A program made the translations under genes and the position numbers. This document shows positions 27,084-34,747 of a stretch of 64,000 nucleotides of DNA, piece by piece. Origin of the DNA: Sphingobacterium spiritivorum ATCC 33861 (GTDB taxonomy: Bacteria > Bacteroidota > Bacteroidia > Sphingobacteriales > Sphingobacteriaceae); NCBI RefSeq assembly GCF_000143765.1, contig NZ_GL379771.1, positions 124,001 through 188,000 on the forward strand. The letters are read 5' to 3'. The notes below the pieces were generated by a model. The model searched no databases. It saw nothing but the letters and a program-made list of their open reading frames with translations, and had not been told where the DNA came from. Numbering within the stretch: the stretch's first letter is position 1; each line of letters begins with the position of its first letter.

Positions 27084-28472
27084 TTAAAATTCGACCTCCT
27101 GTCCTTGCGAAAGCCATTCATTCATACTTCCAAGATAGACTTCTACATGCTCAATTCCCTTTTTCTTCAATAAAGAAGCAGCTATTGAAGCTCTGTCTCC
27201 GCCCTGACAATAGATAAGTTTGGTCTTCTGAGAATCAATAGCCGAAAGATTTTTTTCCAGTTTACCCCACATCAGCGAAATTGCTCCCTTAATATGTCCG
27301 CTCTGATATTCGTTCGTATTGCGTACATCAATAAGCTGTATGTCAGGATTATTGATTGCAGACTTTACGGCAGCTAGATCCACCACTTTTGTCATCTCTA
27401 ATGGTATACCCAAATCATCGATGTCAGTGATGTACCCCAAAACGTTATCCAGTCCTATACGCATAAGTTTACGCGTTAACTCTTCTATTTCATGTGGTGC
27501 TGCAACCAAAATAAAAGGTTTGTCGTACTGCAAAAGCCAGCCTGCCCAGGTAGCAAAAGATTTCTTGTGCTGAATATTTATGGATTGGGGAATGTGTCCT
27601 TTTACAAACAACTCCTTTGGCCGTGTATCCACAATGGTGACATCATCTTGTTTATACTTTAAAAATTGTTCTTTGTTTAATAAAGGAATCTCAGGCACAT
27701 GCAACAACAATGGGCGGTCCACTTTATTCAGCTTTTTCATCATGGCAAAGTAAGCAGGTGGTTCCGGCTGTCCGTCCAGTAATTCGGTTACAAATTTGTC
27801 TTCTTTCTGGTCTTGTAAAGCCCAGTTTCGGATACGCTCATATCCTAATGTACTACTCGGAACAGATCCCAGCGCTTTTCCACAGGATGATCCTGCGCCA
27901 TGTCCCGGCCATAGCTGCACAAAATCCGGCAGGGTAAGAAATTTTTGGATTGACCTGAACATGTCTTTTGCACCGACTTCCTTTGTCCCGGTTATCCCGG
28001 CGGCCTTTTCCAGTAAATCCGGACGCCCGACATCACCCACGAATACAAAGTCGCCTGTGAATACCATGATCGGCTGATCAGAAGCGGGATGATCAGTCAG
28101 GACAAAACTTATACTTTCGGGTGTGTGTCCCGGAGTATGGATCACAGTCAATGTCAGATTGCCGACGAGCAGCTTATCCCCTTCTTTCAATCCTTCATGC
28201 GGAAATTCATACTGCCAGTCCTCGCCTCCTTCATCCGAAAGATAAAGGGTCGCTCCCGTAAGTTCTGCAAGCTCCCTCGATCCGCTCAGAAAGTCTGCGT
28301 GAATATGGGTCTCGGTAATCTGAGTAATTTTCAGATTATTGCGTTTCGCAATTTCCAGATAAGTATCTACATCTCTTTTGGGATCGATGACCAGTGCAAC
28401 TCCTTTTGCCTGACAACCGATCATATAACTAGCCTGGGCTAAACTCTCATCATATATACGCTCAAAAAACAT
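27084..28472 (-). CDS. Metallo-beta-lactamase-fold hydrolase with two rhodanese domains (persulfide dioxygenase-like)
   Basis: 462 aa. The metallo-beta-lactamase part (1-250) has H56-x-H58-x-D60 (THIHAD), H116 in HTPGHTPES, D141 in FTGDFVFVGD and H191 in WPGHGAG, the pattern of ETHE1-type persulfide dioxygenases. Two rhodanese domains follow. The first (about 268-360, VDTRPKELFVKGHIPQSINI) has no cysteine in its catalytic loop; the second (about 372-460) has the active-site C422 in YCQGGDRAS. The layout recalls CstB, which oxidises persulfides to thiosulfate. It is the last gene behind tauE in a sulfur-handling operon. Enzyme activity is inferred, not shown. Confidence 0.88.
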   Translation of the reverse strand: MFFERIYDESLAQASYMIGCQAKGVALVIDPKRDVDTYLEIAKRNNLKITQITETHIHADFLSGSRELAELTGATLYLSDEGGEDWQYEFPHEGLKEGDKLLVGNLTLTVIHTPGHTPESISFVLTDHPASDQPIMVFTGDFVFVGDVGRPDLLEKAAGITGTKEVGAKDMFRSIQKFLTLPDFVQLWPGHGAGSSCGKALGSVPSSTLGYERIRNWALQDQKEDKFVTELLDGQPEPPAYFAMMKKLNKVDRPLLLHVPEIPLLNKEQFLKYKQDDVTIVDTRPKELFVKGHIPQSINIQHKKSFATWAGWLLQYDKPFILVAAPHEIEELTRKLMRIGLDNVLGYITDIDDLGIPLEMTKVVDLAAVKSAINNPDIQLIDVRNTNEYQSGHIKGAISLMWGKLEKNLSAIDSQKTKLIYCQGGDRASIAASLLKKKGIEHVEVYLGSMNEWLSQGQEVEF

Positions 28473-28494
28473 AACTCAATATTTTCTTTAATAA

Positions 28495-29292
28495 CTAAAT
28501 ATCTACTATCTCTCTAACCAGAATCATAATTCCCATGATCAGCACAAACCAACCGAATGAGATCTTCAGGTTCGAACCGGATATTTTTCTGGATAATAAT
28601 GTTCCGATCAGGATTCCCATAATAGCGGCTATGGAAAACAAAAACAATAATCGCCAATCGACCTCATGGCCGTCGATCTCTACAAAACCAATAAAGCCAA
28701 TCAGGGAATTGAATGCAATTATCATTAGGGAGGTTCCTATCGCCTTTTTCATCTGCATACCAGCAAAAAGGACAAGTGTAGGTATAATCAGAAATCCGCC
28801 GCCGGCTCCAACCATCCCGGTAATTACCCCCAGAAAAGCACCTTTCAGAATAATACTTTTATTATCGTAACGTTGCTTTTCGGCCACAAATGTCTTTTCC
28901 TTTGATCGGATCATTGAAACAGATGCAAAAAGCATAATAACTGCAAAAAGCACCATGACAAACATGCCTTTTGTCAGCACGAAATCCCCGACTCGACCAA
29001 TTTCCTGAGGAATATGCGGCATAATATATCCCCTTGTAAATAAGACCATAATGATAGAAGGAATTCCAAACAGCAACACCATCTTATAATCCACCTGCTT
29101 GCTGATGGTCTGTGAAATACCACCGGCCAGCGATGTCATCCCCACTATGAATAACGAATATGCAGTGGCCAGGATAGGATCGATATCCAGAATGTAGACC
29201 AGAATGGGAACCGTGAGGATAGAACCCCCACTCCCGATCAGGCCTAAAGATATTCCGATCAACACAGCCAGTAAGTAAGCAAGCAACTCCAT
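28495..29292 (-). CDS. Sulfite/sulfur-anion exporter, TauE/SafE family
   Basis: 265 aa with about eight membrane helices in two repeats, each starting with the family glycine motif (GLIGSGGSILTVPILVY near 18 and GMVGAGGGFLIIPTLVLF near 160). TauE/SafE proteins move sulfite, sulfoacetate or related organosulfur anions across the inner membrane. Placed 22 bp before the persulfide dioxygenase-like gene and under its own Crp-type site, it probably exports sulfite or thiosulfate formed in that pathway. Confidence 0.9.
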   Translation of the reverse strand: MELLAYLLAVLIGISLGLIGSGGSILTVPILVYILDIDPILATAYSLFIVGMTSLAGGISQTISKQVDYKMVLLFGIPSIIMVLFTRGYIMPHIPQEIGRVGDFVLTKGMFVMVLFAVIMLFASVSMIRSKEKTFVAEKQRYDNKSIILKGAFLGVITGMVGAGGGFLIIPTLVLFAGMQMKKAIGTSLMIIAFNSLIGFIGFVEIDGHEVDWRLLFLFSIAAIMGILIGTLLSRKISGSNLKISFGWFVLIMGIMILVREIVDI

Positions 29293-29318
29293 ATTTATGT
29301 ATTCATATTATAATATTG

Positions 29319-29362
29319 TAAAAGTATCTTTTGATATTCGTTCATACGGTAACTTTTGTTAC
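29319..29362 (-). promoter_or_regulatory. Promoter of the tauE/hydrolase unit with Crp-type operator
   Basis: Palindrome GTAAC-AAAA-GTTAC (minus strand; 29349-29362) lies upstream of TACTTTTA (29319-29326), one mismatch from TAnnTTTG. The operator centre is 36.5 bp from the downstream edge of the box, putting it near minus 42 from the predicted start, the class II activator position. The same arrangement occurs before the YeeE gene. Confidence 0.65.
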
Positions 29363-29411
29363 AGGAACGCAAGTTTTGAATCAGAAGAATCAGCAACCCC
29401 TGGTTGCAACG

Positions 29412-30041
29412 CTACAATAAATCGATTGTACTTCGGTTGAGCCGGACTTTGCCTTCATTCTCATACACTTTCAGGATGCGGGAGACGACAACACGTGAGG
29501 TATTCAGTGCAGCTGCTATCTCCTGATGCGATTTATTAATGGAACGAGTGTTGTTTATCTTCGCAATCTCTTCCAGATAATGCAGGATCCGCACATCCAT
29601 CTTATGAAAAGCCAACTGATCTATTGCTCCTAACATTTCTTCCATACGCTTGTTGTAACTGGTAAACACAAAATTGCGCCAGCTGCTATATTTCGCCAGC
29701 CATTCCTCCATCTTGCTGACGGGTATCATAGCCACTAGTGCATCTGTCTCAGCTACAGCTTTGATTTCACTTTTCTTATCGCCCAGACAGCAGGCTAATG
29801 TCATGGCACAGGCATCTCCCTTTTCAAGAAAATAGAGTAACAGTTCTCCTTCCCACGGATCTTCACGCATAATGCGTATAGCCCCATCTACCAGAAGTGG
29901 CATCACCTTAATGTATTGTCCGGCATCTATCAGTACATCTGCTTTTTTAAAGGAAAGAAAACGGGCTACTTCCTCAATTTCATTTATGAGGCGAGGCTCA
30001 AAAACAGTTCCGTAAGCGACTTGTAATGCTGCAGTATACAT
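29412..30041 (-). CDS. Crp/Fnr-family transcriptional regulator of the sulfur cluster
   Basis: 209 aa. A cyclic-nucleotide-binding-like beta roll (about 20-115) and a long dimerisation helix are followed by a winged helix with recognition helix NTSRVVVSRILKVYENEGKV (about 180-199). At the positions of E. coli Crp R180/E181/R185 it reads R, V, R, so a changed half-site is expected, in line with the GTAAC half-sites found here. The beta roll carries C78 and the pair C84-C85 in DACAMTLACCLG, candidate thiol sensors of persulfide. No Fnr-type N-terminal cysteine cluster is present. It follows the split YeeE genes by 13 bp. Confidence 0.88.
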   Translation of the reverse strand: MYTAALQVAYGTVFEPRLINEIEEVARFLSFKKADVLIDAGQYIKVMPLLVDGAIRIMREDPWEGELLLYFLEKGDACAMTLACCLGDKKSEIKAVAETDALVAMIPVSKMEEWLAKYSSWRNFVFTSYNKRMEEMLGAIDQLAFHKMDVRILHYLEEIAKINNTRSINKSHQEIAAALNTSRVVVSRILKVYENEGKVRLNRSTIDLL

Positions 30042-30054
30042 AAAAAGGATGTTA

Positions 30055-30468
30055 TTAATGAGGAAGTTTATGCCGGATCAGGCCATACAGCCAAGTGCCT
30101 GCAACAGCGCCAAGGATAACAATCAAAATGGGAAAAACTCCTGCTCCGACCAATACAAACATTGGCAATGGACAAGCTCCGGCCAATGCCCAGCCCAGAC
30201 CGAAAATAATCCCTCCGAAAAGGTAACGGCTGAAGGTCTTTTCTTTGGGCGTAATCTGTATCTGATGCCTGTCCATGTCTTTAATTTTACGCCGTTTGAT
30301 CCATTGAATGGCTCCTATTCCGATAATCAATGCGGAACCTATAAAGCCATACATATGAAAAGACTGAAAATTAAACATTTCATATATTCTGAACCATGAA
30401 GCCGCTTCAGCTTTATACATGGTCAATCCTAAAATCAATCCGATAAGGATGAATACTAATTTTCTCAT
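30055..30468 (-). CDS. YeeE/YedE half-transporter, C-terminal part (DUF6691-type)
   Basis: 137 aa with four hydrophobic helices; GGIIFGLGWALAGACPLPMFVLVGAG contains C99, corresponding to the essential cysteine of the second repeat in TsuA (YeeE) thiosulfate transporters. It begins 12 bp after the N-terminal half gene and is not a frameshift remnant: it has its own ATG and an N-terminal helix. The pair together would rebuild one TsuA-like channel for thiosulfate or another sulfur compound. Confidence 0.87.
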   Translation of the reverse strand: MRKLVFILIGLILGLTMYKAEAASWFRIYEMFNFQSFHMYGFIGSALIIGIGAIQWIKRRKIKDMDRHQIQITPKEKTFSRYLFGGIIFGLGWALAGACPLPMFVLVGAGVFPILIVILGAVAGTWLYGLIRHKLPH

Positions 30469-30480
30469 GCTGTCTGTTTT

Positions 30481-31032
30481 TTAAAATAATACCGGAAAAA
30501 TAACATGAACCATCAGCAAGCCGCCGATAAAGAATCCAACTACAGCAATCAGTGAAGGTAATTGTAAATCGCTCAAGCCTGAGATCGCATGCCCCGAAGT
30601 ACAGCCTCCTGCATAGCGGGAACCAAAACCGACTAAAAGACCACCTGTCAGCAATAACGCCAATGTTCTCAGGTCCAGAGTATCATATAGCTCTGCAGGA
30701 GCATAAGCCTTACCAGCACTCTGAAAACCAAGTTCATGAAGCTTAGTAATGGTATCCGGATGAATAGCCGGAATCTGTGCACCATCAGATAAGATATGTG
30801 CTCCGACATAGCCACCCAGCACAGCCCCGATTAATATCAGCAAGTTCCAGCGCTGTGCTTTCCAGTCAAACTTGAAAAAATCAGACGTCTTACCAGCTCC
30901 GCATGCAGCACATATGGTTCTGAAATTGGAGGAGACACCAAAATTTTTTCCTGCAAGCAGAAGTGCAATCATACAAAAAGCGACTAAGGGACCTCCTATA
31001 TACCATGGCCAGGGTTCAAATATCCATTCCAT
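30481..31032 (-). CDS. YeeE/YedE half-transporter, N-terminal part
   Basis: 183 aa, about five membrane helices. Cysteines C41 and C44 (TICAACGAG) and C144 in [22 protein letters not shown] match the conserved cysteine positions of YeeE/YedE sulfur transporters, where thiosulfate is relayed between cysteines. The C-terminal half is encoded separately by the next gene. First gene of the operon and directly downstream of a Crp-type palindrome, so probably regulated by the Crp/Fnr protein encoded two genes later. Confidence 0.88.
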   Translation of the reverse strand: MEWIFEPWPWYIGGPLVAFCMIALLLAGKNFGVSSNFRTICAACGAGKTSDFFKFDWKAQRWNLLILIGAVLGGYVGAHILSDGAQIPAIHPDTITKLHELGFQSAGKAYAPAELYDTLDLRTLALLLTGGLLVGFGSRYAGGCTSGHAISGLSDLQLPSLIAVVGFFIGGLLMVHVIFPVLF

Positions 31033-31048
31033 ATTATTTATTTTTATA

Positions 31049-31092
31049 CAAAGATCAGCTTTTATATTTCCCCGTTTGGTGACTTATGTTAC
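31049..31092 (-). promoter_or_regulatory. Promoter of the YeeE operon with Crp-type operator
   Basis: Operator GTAAC-ATAA-GTCAC (minus strand; 31079-31092) and minus-7-like box GATCTTTG (31049-31056, one mismatch). Centre-to-box distance is 36.5 bp, identical to the tauE promoter. The ATG is 17 bp beyond the box. Confidence 0.65.
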
Positions 31093-31116
31093 ACAACTAC
31101 CATAAGCAGTATACTG

Positions 31117-31524
31117 TTAATCATCGAGCGATTCCCACCAGTCGTTTTGAAGATCTTCGATTTCTCTACGATCCCGTTTGGTAGGTCTTCCTGCACCCCT
31201 GTCCCGTTGCAATACAGGTGCATGAAACACAGATTTGTAAGCATATGTTTCTTCCTCCGGTGTATGATCTTCGTAGAACTGTACCGCAGTCCTGGCATCA
31301 ACCCGTCTTTCCAGCAGACCTACAACTTTGATCACCCGTCGTTCGAGCCCTTTTTGTACAGCATAGGTTTCCCCGACTTTGACCACATAAGAAGGTTTGA
31401 TATTTTGTCCGTTGAGCTTTACTCGACCTGCTTTGCAAGCCTCGGTTGCCAGACTCCTTGTCTTAAAAATGCGGATTGACCACAAGTATTTATCGATTCT
31501 GAGTTTATCCTTTTCTCCAGTCAT
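31117..31524 (-). CDS. S4-domain RNA-binding protein (Hsp15/RqcP-like)
   Basis: 135 aa from the ATG at 31524 (MTGEKDKLRIDKYLWSIRIF); an ATG ten codons upstream would add an atypical hydrophobic start. The S4 domain occupies about 7-70 (RIDKYLW, SLATEACKAGRVKLNGQNIKPS). A basic/acidic tail ends with GRPTKRDRREIEDLQNDWW, as in Hsp15. Relatives bind stalled 50S-peptidyl-tRNA complexes or rRNA. Monocistronic. Confidence 0.88.
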   Translation of the reverse strand: MTGEKDKLRIDKYLWSIRIFKTRSLATEACKAGRVKLNGQNIKPSYVVKVGETYAVQKGLERRVIKVVGLLERRVDARTAVQFYEDHTPEEETYAYKSVFHAPVLQRDRGAGRPTKRDRREIEDLQNDWWESLDD

Positions 31525-31807
31525 ATTTTTTTCAAAGTAAAAAAATAAAAGCATAAATGCAAAAAAATTATCTGCAACAATGTTTTATAGTATCAAAAGT
31601 GCTCATAGCTCTCCTACTGCCTCACATACAAAACGATATTGTTGCAGATACAGCTCTTACATCAATACAAATATCCAAAATCAAGATTAATTCCTCTTGA
31701 ATTATTTACCATTCGGTTACATCTATAACGATCTTATATCTAATTATCTTCTAATAATATCAACAAAATTTTCCATCTTTGTTAGTCAAATTATCACAAT
31801 TAATTTC

Positions 31808-32629
31808 ATGGAATTAGAAAACTTGCAAAAACTGATTGAAGACGCTTGGGAAGACAGGCAGTTGTTAGAATATAAAGAATATGCTGAAGCTATCCGCACG
31901 ATTATTCTTAAGCTGGATAATGGTGAAATTCGTGTGGCAGAACCAATAGGCACAAGATGGCATGTCAATGAGTGGATCAAAAAAGCGGTGATTCTTTATT
32001 TCCCTATCCGGGAGATGGTAGAAACAGAAGCCGGACCTTTTGTTTATTATGATAAGATGAAGCTGAAGACCAATTACAAACACTTAGGTGTACGTGTAGT
32101 TCCCGGTGCTTCTGCCCGCTTAGGTGCATACCTTGCGAAAGGTGTGATTCTGATGCCTTCTTATGTCAATATAGGTGCCTATGTAGGCGAAGGTACAATG
32201 GTCGATACATGGGCTACAGTAGGTTCGTGTGCACAGATTGGTAAAAATGTACACCTGAGCGGTGGTGTAGGTATCGGTGGTGTACTTGAACCTGTACAGG
32301 CTTCTCCGGTCATCATTGAGGACAATGTATTTGTCGGATCAAGAGTAATCGTAGTAGAAGGTGTACGTGTAGAATCTGAAGCGGTCCTGGGTGCAAACGT
32401 AGTATTAACAGCTTCGACAAAAATAATTGATGTAACCGGTTCTGAACCAGTCGAATATAAAGGTCATGTACCTGCACGTTCGGTCGTGATCCCCGGATCT
32501 TATACCAAAAAATTCCCTTCAGGAGAATATCAGGTACCATGTGCTCTGATTATTGGAAAACGTAAGGAATCTACAGATAAGAAAACTTCACTTAATGATG
32601 CATTACGCGATCATAATGTAGCTGTATAA
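31808..32629 (+). CDS. dapD: 2,3,4,5-tetrahydropyridine-2,6-dicarboxylate N-succinyltransferase
   Basis: 273 aa from the ATG at 31808 (MELENLQKLIEDAWEDRQLL), exactly the family length; an earlier ATG 37 codons upstream reads through AT-rich leader and is rejected. N-terminal helical domain, then a left-handed beta-helix of hexapeptide repeats (about 100-230: ARLGAYLAKGVILMPSYVNIG and onward). It transfers succinyl from succinyl-CoA in the lysine/diaminopimelate pathway. The threonylcarbamoyl-AMP synthase gene follows after 29 bp. Confidence 0.96.
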   Translation: MELENLQKLIEDAWEDRQLLEYKEYAEAIRTIILKLDNGEIRVAEPIGTRWHVNEWIKKAVILYFPIREMVETEAGPFVYYDKMKLKTNYKHLGVRVVPGASARLGAYLAKGVILMPSYVNIGAYVGEGTMVDTWATVGSCAQIGKNVHLSGGVGIGGVLEPVQASPVIIEDNVFVGSRVIVVEGVRVESEAVLGANVVLTASTKIIDVTGSEPVEYKGHVPARSVVIPGSYTKKFPSGEYQVPCALIIGKRKESTDKKTSLNDALRDHNVAV

Positions 32630-32658
32630 TCAGCTCAACCGAAGTATATTTTATTAAA

Positions 32659-33234
32659 ATGACTCCAATAGACAGAGAAGATATTAATAAAGCCCTCGAG
32701 ACATTGAAAAATGGAGGGCTTATTCTATACCCTACCGATACCATCTGGGGTATCGGATGTGATGCGACCAATCCCGAAGCAGTAGACCGCATTATTCAGT
32801 TAAAGGGACGTTCAAAAGAAAAAAGCATGATTGTGCTGCTGCACAATGAGAATCAGCTTGCAGGGTATGTCAATGATATTCCTGAAGTAGCTTATCAACT
32901 GATAGAATATACAGAGCATCCGCTGACCATTGTATATTCCAATGCAAAAAATCTGGCTGCTAATGCCATTGCGGAAGATGGTTCTATCGGGATCCGGATT
33001 GTCAATCATCCATTCTGTACGCAACTATTACAACGCTTTCGTAAACCGATCATTTCGACATCTGCCAATATCAGCGGAGAACCTTCAGCAAAGACATTCG
33101 GAGATATTGATCAAAAAATAAAAGACGGCGTAGATTACACTGTTCAGTTTGGGCAAAAAGACAGAGGAGCAGGAAAGGCCTCAACCATTATGAAGCTTGA
33201 CCCCAGCGGTAAATTTGAATTTATCAGGAAATAG
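32659..33234 (+). CDS. L-threonylcarbamoyladenylate synthase (Sua5/YciO/YrdC family)
   Basis: 191 aa, a single YrdC domain with GGLILYPTDTIWGIGCDATN near 16-35, KGRSKEKSMIVLLHN and the SANISGEPSAKTF segment. The family makes threonylcarbamoyl-AMP from threonine, bicarbonate and ATP for the t6A37 tRNA modification. The C-terminal Sua5 domain is absent, as in TsaC. A closely related YciO role cannot be fully excluded. Probably co-transcribed with dapD. Confidence 0.9.
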   Translation: MTPIDREDINKALETLKNGGLILYPTDTIWGIGCDATNPEAVDRIIQLKGRSKEKSMIVLLHNENQLAGYVNDIPEVAYQLIEYTEHPLTIVYSNAKNLAANAIAEDGSIGIRIVNHPFCTQLLQRFRKPIISTSANISGEPSAKTFGDIDQKIKDGVDYTVQFGQKDRGAGKASTIMKLDPSGKFEFIRK

Positions 33235-33300
33235 TCTGCAGATGGCGGACCAGGCTATTTGTTTAGGTTTATTTTACATTAAACAGTAAATATCATCTAT

Positions 33301-33780
33301 ATGAAAAAAATCACATTAATGTTGTTGTTAGTCCTTATTGGACTGAGCTACGGATCTGCACAAGAATCCGGCATACCATCAGCAAAATCAGGAGTTCAAT
33401 ATGGAAAAAAGATTGATCAGCATCAGGCTATTCCCGTGAGTAAACTGGAGAAATCTTTTGGGAAAGACAGCACTTACAACGGTAAAGTAGAGGGAGTTGT
33501 CGTAGAAGTCTGCAAAAAGAAAGGTTGTTTTATGACGCTGAAGCGGGAAGGAAGTAAAGAACCTGTCATGGTACGCTTTACAGACTACACCTATTTTATG
33601 CCACAGGATATAGTAGGCAAAACAGTGGTGGTTGAAGGAAAAGCTAAATTAAATACAACCTCAGTCGCCTGGCAAAAGCACTATGCTGAAGATATGGGCA
33701 AAAGCAAAGAGGAAATAGCTAAAATCACAAAACCAAAAGAATCGATTACGATTGTTGCCGATGGGGTAATCGTAAAATAA
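33301..33780 (+). CDS. Exported DUF4920-type protein
   Basis: 159 aa with a signal peptide (MKKITLMLLLVLIGLSYGSA, cleavage after about 20). The mature part has a compact OB-like beta domain with two cysteines in VCKKKGCFMTL and the segment MVRFTDYTYFMPQDIVGKTV, which I recognise as DUF4920. The two cysteines, close together, could form a disulfide or bind a metal. Function unknown. It is followed by a terminator, so it is likely monocistronic. Confidence 0.82.
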   Translation: MKKITLMLLLVLIGLSYGSAQESGIPSAKSGVQYGKKIDQHQAIPVSKLEKSFGKDSTYNGKVEGVVVEVCKKKGCFMTLKREGSKEPVMVRFTDYTYFMPQDIVGKTVVVEGKAKLNTTSVAWQKHYAEDMGKSKEEIAKITKPKESITIVADGVIVK

Positions 33781-33785
33781 ACTTT

Positions 33786-33820
33786 AAAAGCTGATTCAGA
33801 ATCGTTTTGCATCAGCTTTT
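33786..33820 (+). terminator. Terminator after the DUF4920 gene
   Basis: 10-bp stem AAAAGCTGAT / ATCAGCTTTT with a 15-nt loop followed by TTATTTC, 6 bp after the stop. Confidence 0.85.
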
Positions 33821-33835
33821 TTATTTCTTTCCTTT

Positions 33836-34645
33836 ATGAAAATAACGGTCCTACTTCTCCTCGCAATGCTCTCCATATCCGGATGTGCAAACCAACAGAA
33901 AAAACAAGAACCTGCTTACGCTGAGACATTACCTTCTGTTGTCGATACTACCGGCACAGTCAAATTCAATTCAGACAGTTTGCAGATATCGGAAATAGAC
34001 TCGGCAGCCTTTGCCTACTTAAGAACTTCCGGCCCGAAACAACATGACAGTCTGTTCTATATAAAAGACTTCGGAAAAGTAAAGAAGATGCTGAAAGGTC
34101 GGGTAGTGTTTTCAGGTTATAATGAAAATGCAGATCTGGACTCTACTATAGACGGAGAATTTGTGAGCAGTATCCGATTCAAAAACGGGAAACTTCATTA
34201 TTATAAGACCTATGATTCGGTAGATCGGATAAACCGGGTAACAGATGTGGCATTTGTCGCTTACTATCCATCAGAAGATATTCTATTCTGTGAAGGCGGA
34301 CATTCTTCTGATTACAGCTTTAATCTGACGACAGGTGAACAAGGCGGCGAAGTGGGAAATCCGGGATATATACGCTATAACCCTTCTAAAAGCAGCAGGT
34401 TAAACGGGTATTTCCCTGGACAGGAATGCGATGAATATTTTATTCAGAAAAAAACGGGTACAGGTTTCAAAAGTATATTTAACCTGAGGGATGCCTTTTC
34501 ATTTCTCGAAAAAGAAAACTTGTATTTTTGCTTTATGACAGATGTTTTCTGGCACGACGATCACACCCTTTACTTCAAACATGTGTACTTTCCTAATACA
34601 GAACCTGTCTCTAAATTTTACCGTATCCATATCCGGAAGATATAG
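33836..34645 (+). CDS. Putative lipoprotein, unknown function
   Basis: 269 aa. A lipoprotein signal with lipobox SISGC (C17) is followed by a Gln/Lys-rich linker and a soluble, aromatic-rich domain (about 35-269) with KMLKGRVVFSGYNENADLDS and a C-terminal YFKHVYFPNT. No known domain or catalytic motif is recognised. Asp after the lipobox cysteine is absent (CANQ), so no statement on membrane sorting is made. Short upstream distance to a terminator suggests its own promoter. Confidence 0.75.
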   Translation: MKITVLLLLAMLSISGCANQQKKQEPAYAETLPSVVDTTGTVKFNSDSLQISEIDSAAFAYLRTSGPKQHDSLFYIKDFGKVKKMLKGRVVFSGYNENADLDSTIDGEFVSSIRFKNGKLHYYKTYDSVDRINRVTDVAFVAYYPSEDILFCEGGHSSDYSFNLTTGEQGGEVGNPGYIRYNPSKSSRLNGYFPGQECDEYFIQKKTGTGFKSIFNLRDAFSFLEKENLYFCFMTDVFWHDDHTLYFKHVYFPNTEPVSKFYRIHIRKI

Positions 34646-34747
34646 CTTATCATAGCTAGTATTACAAAATTTACAGAAATCGTCAGGATATAAATTATGT
34701 CCATTACTCTACACAGCATATAAGAATCATTGGTAAATTTGTCTACT

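Noticed and set aside
31697..31807. Longer start for dapD
   Set aside because: The extra 37 residues are AT-rich leader translation; starting at 31808 gives the exact family length of 273 aa.
34730..34747. TTG start for folP
   Set aside because: Lies in a likely minus-7 promoter box and adds no conserved residues; ATGs follow at once.
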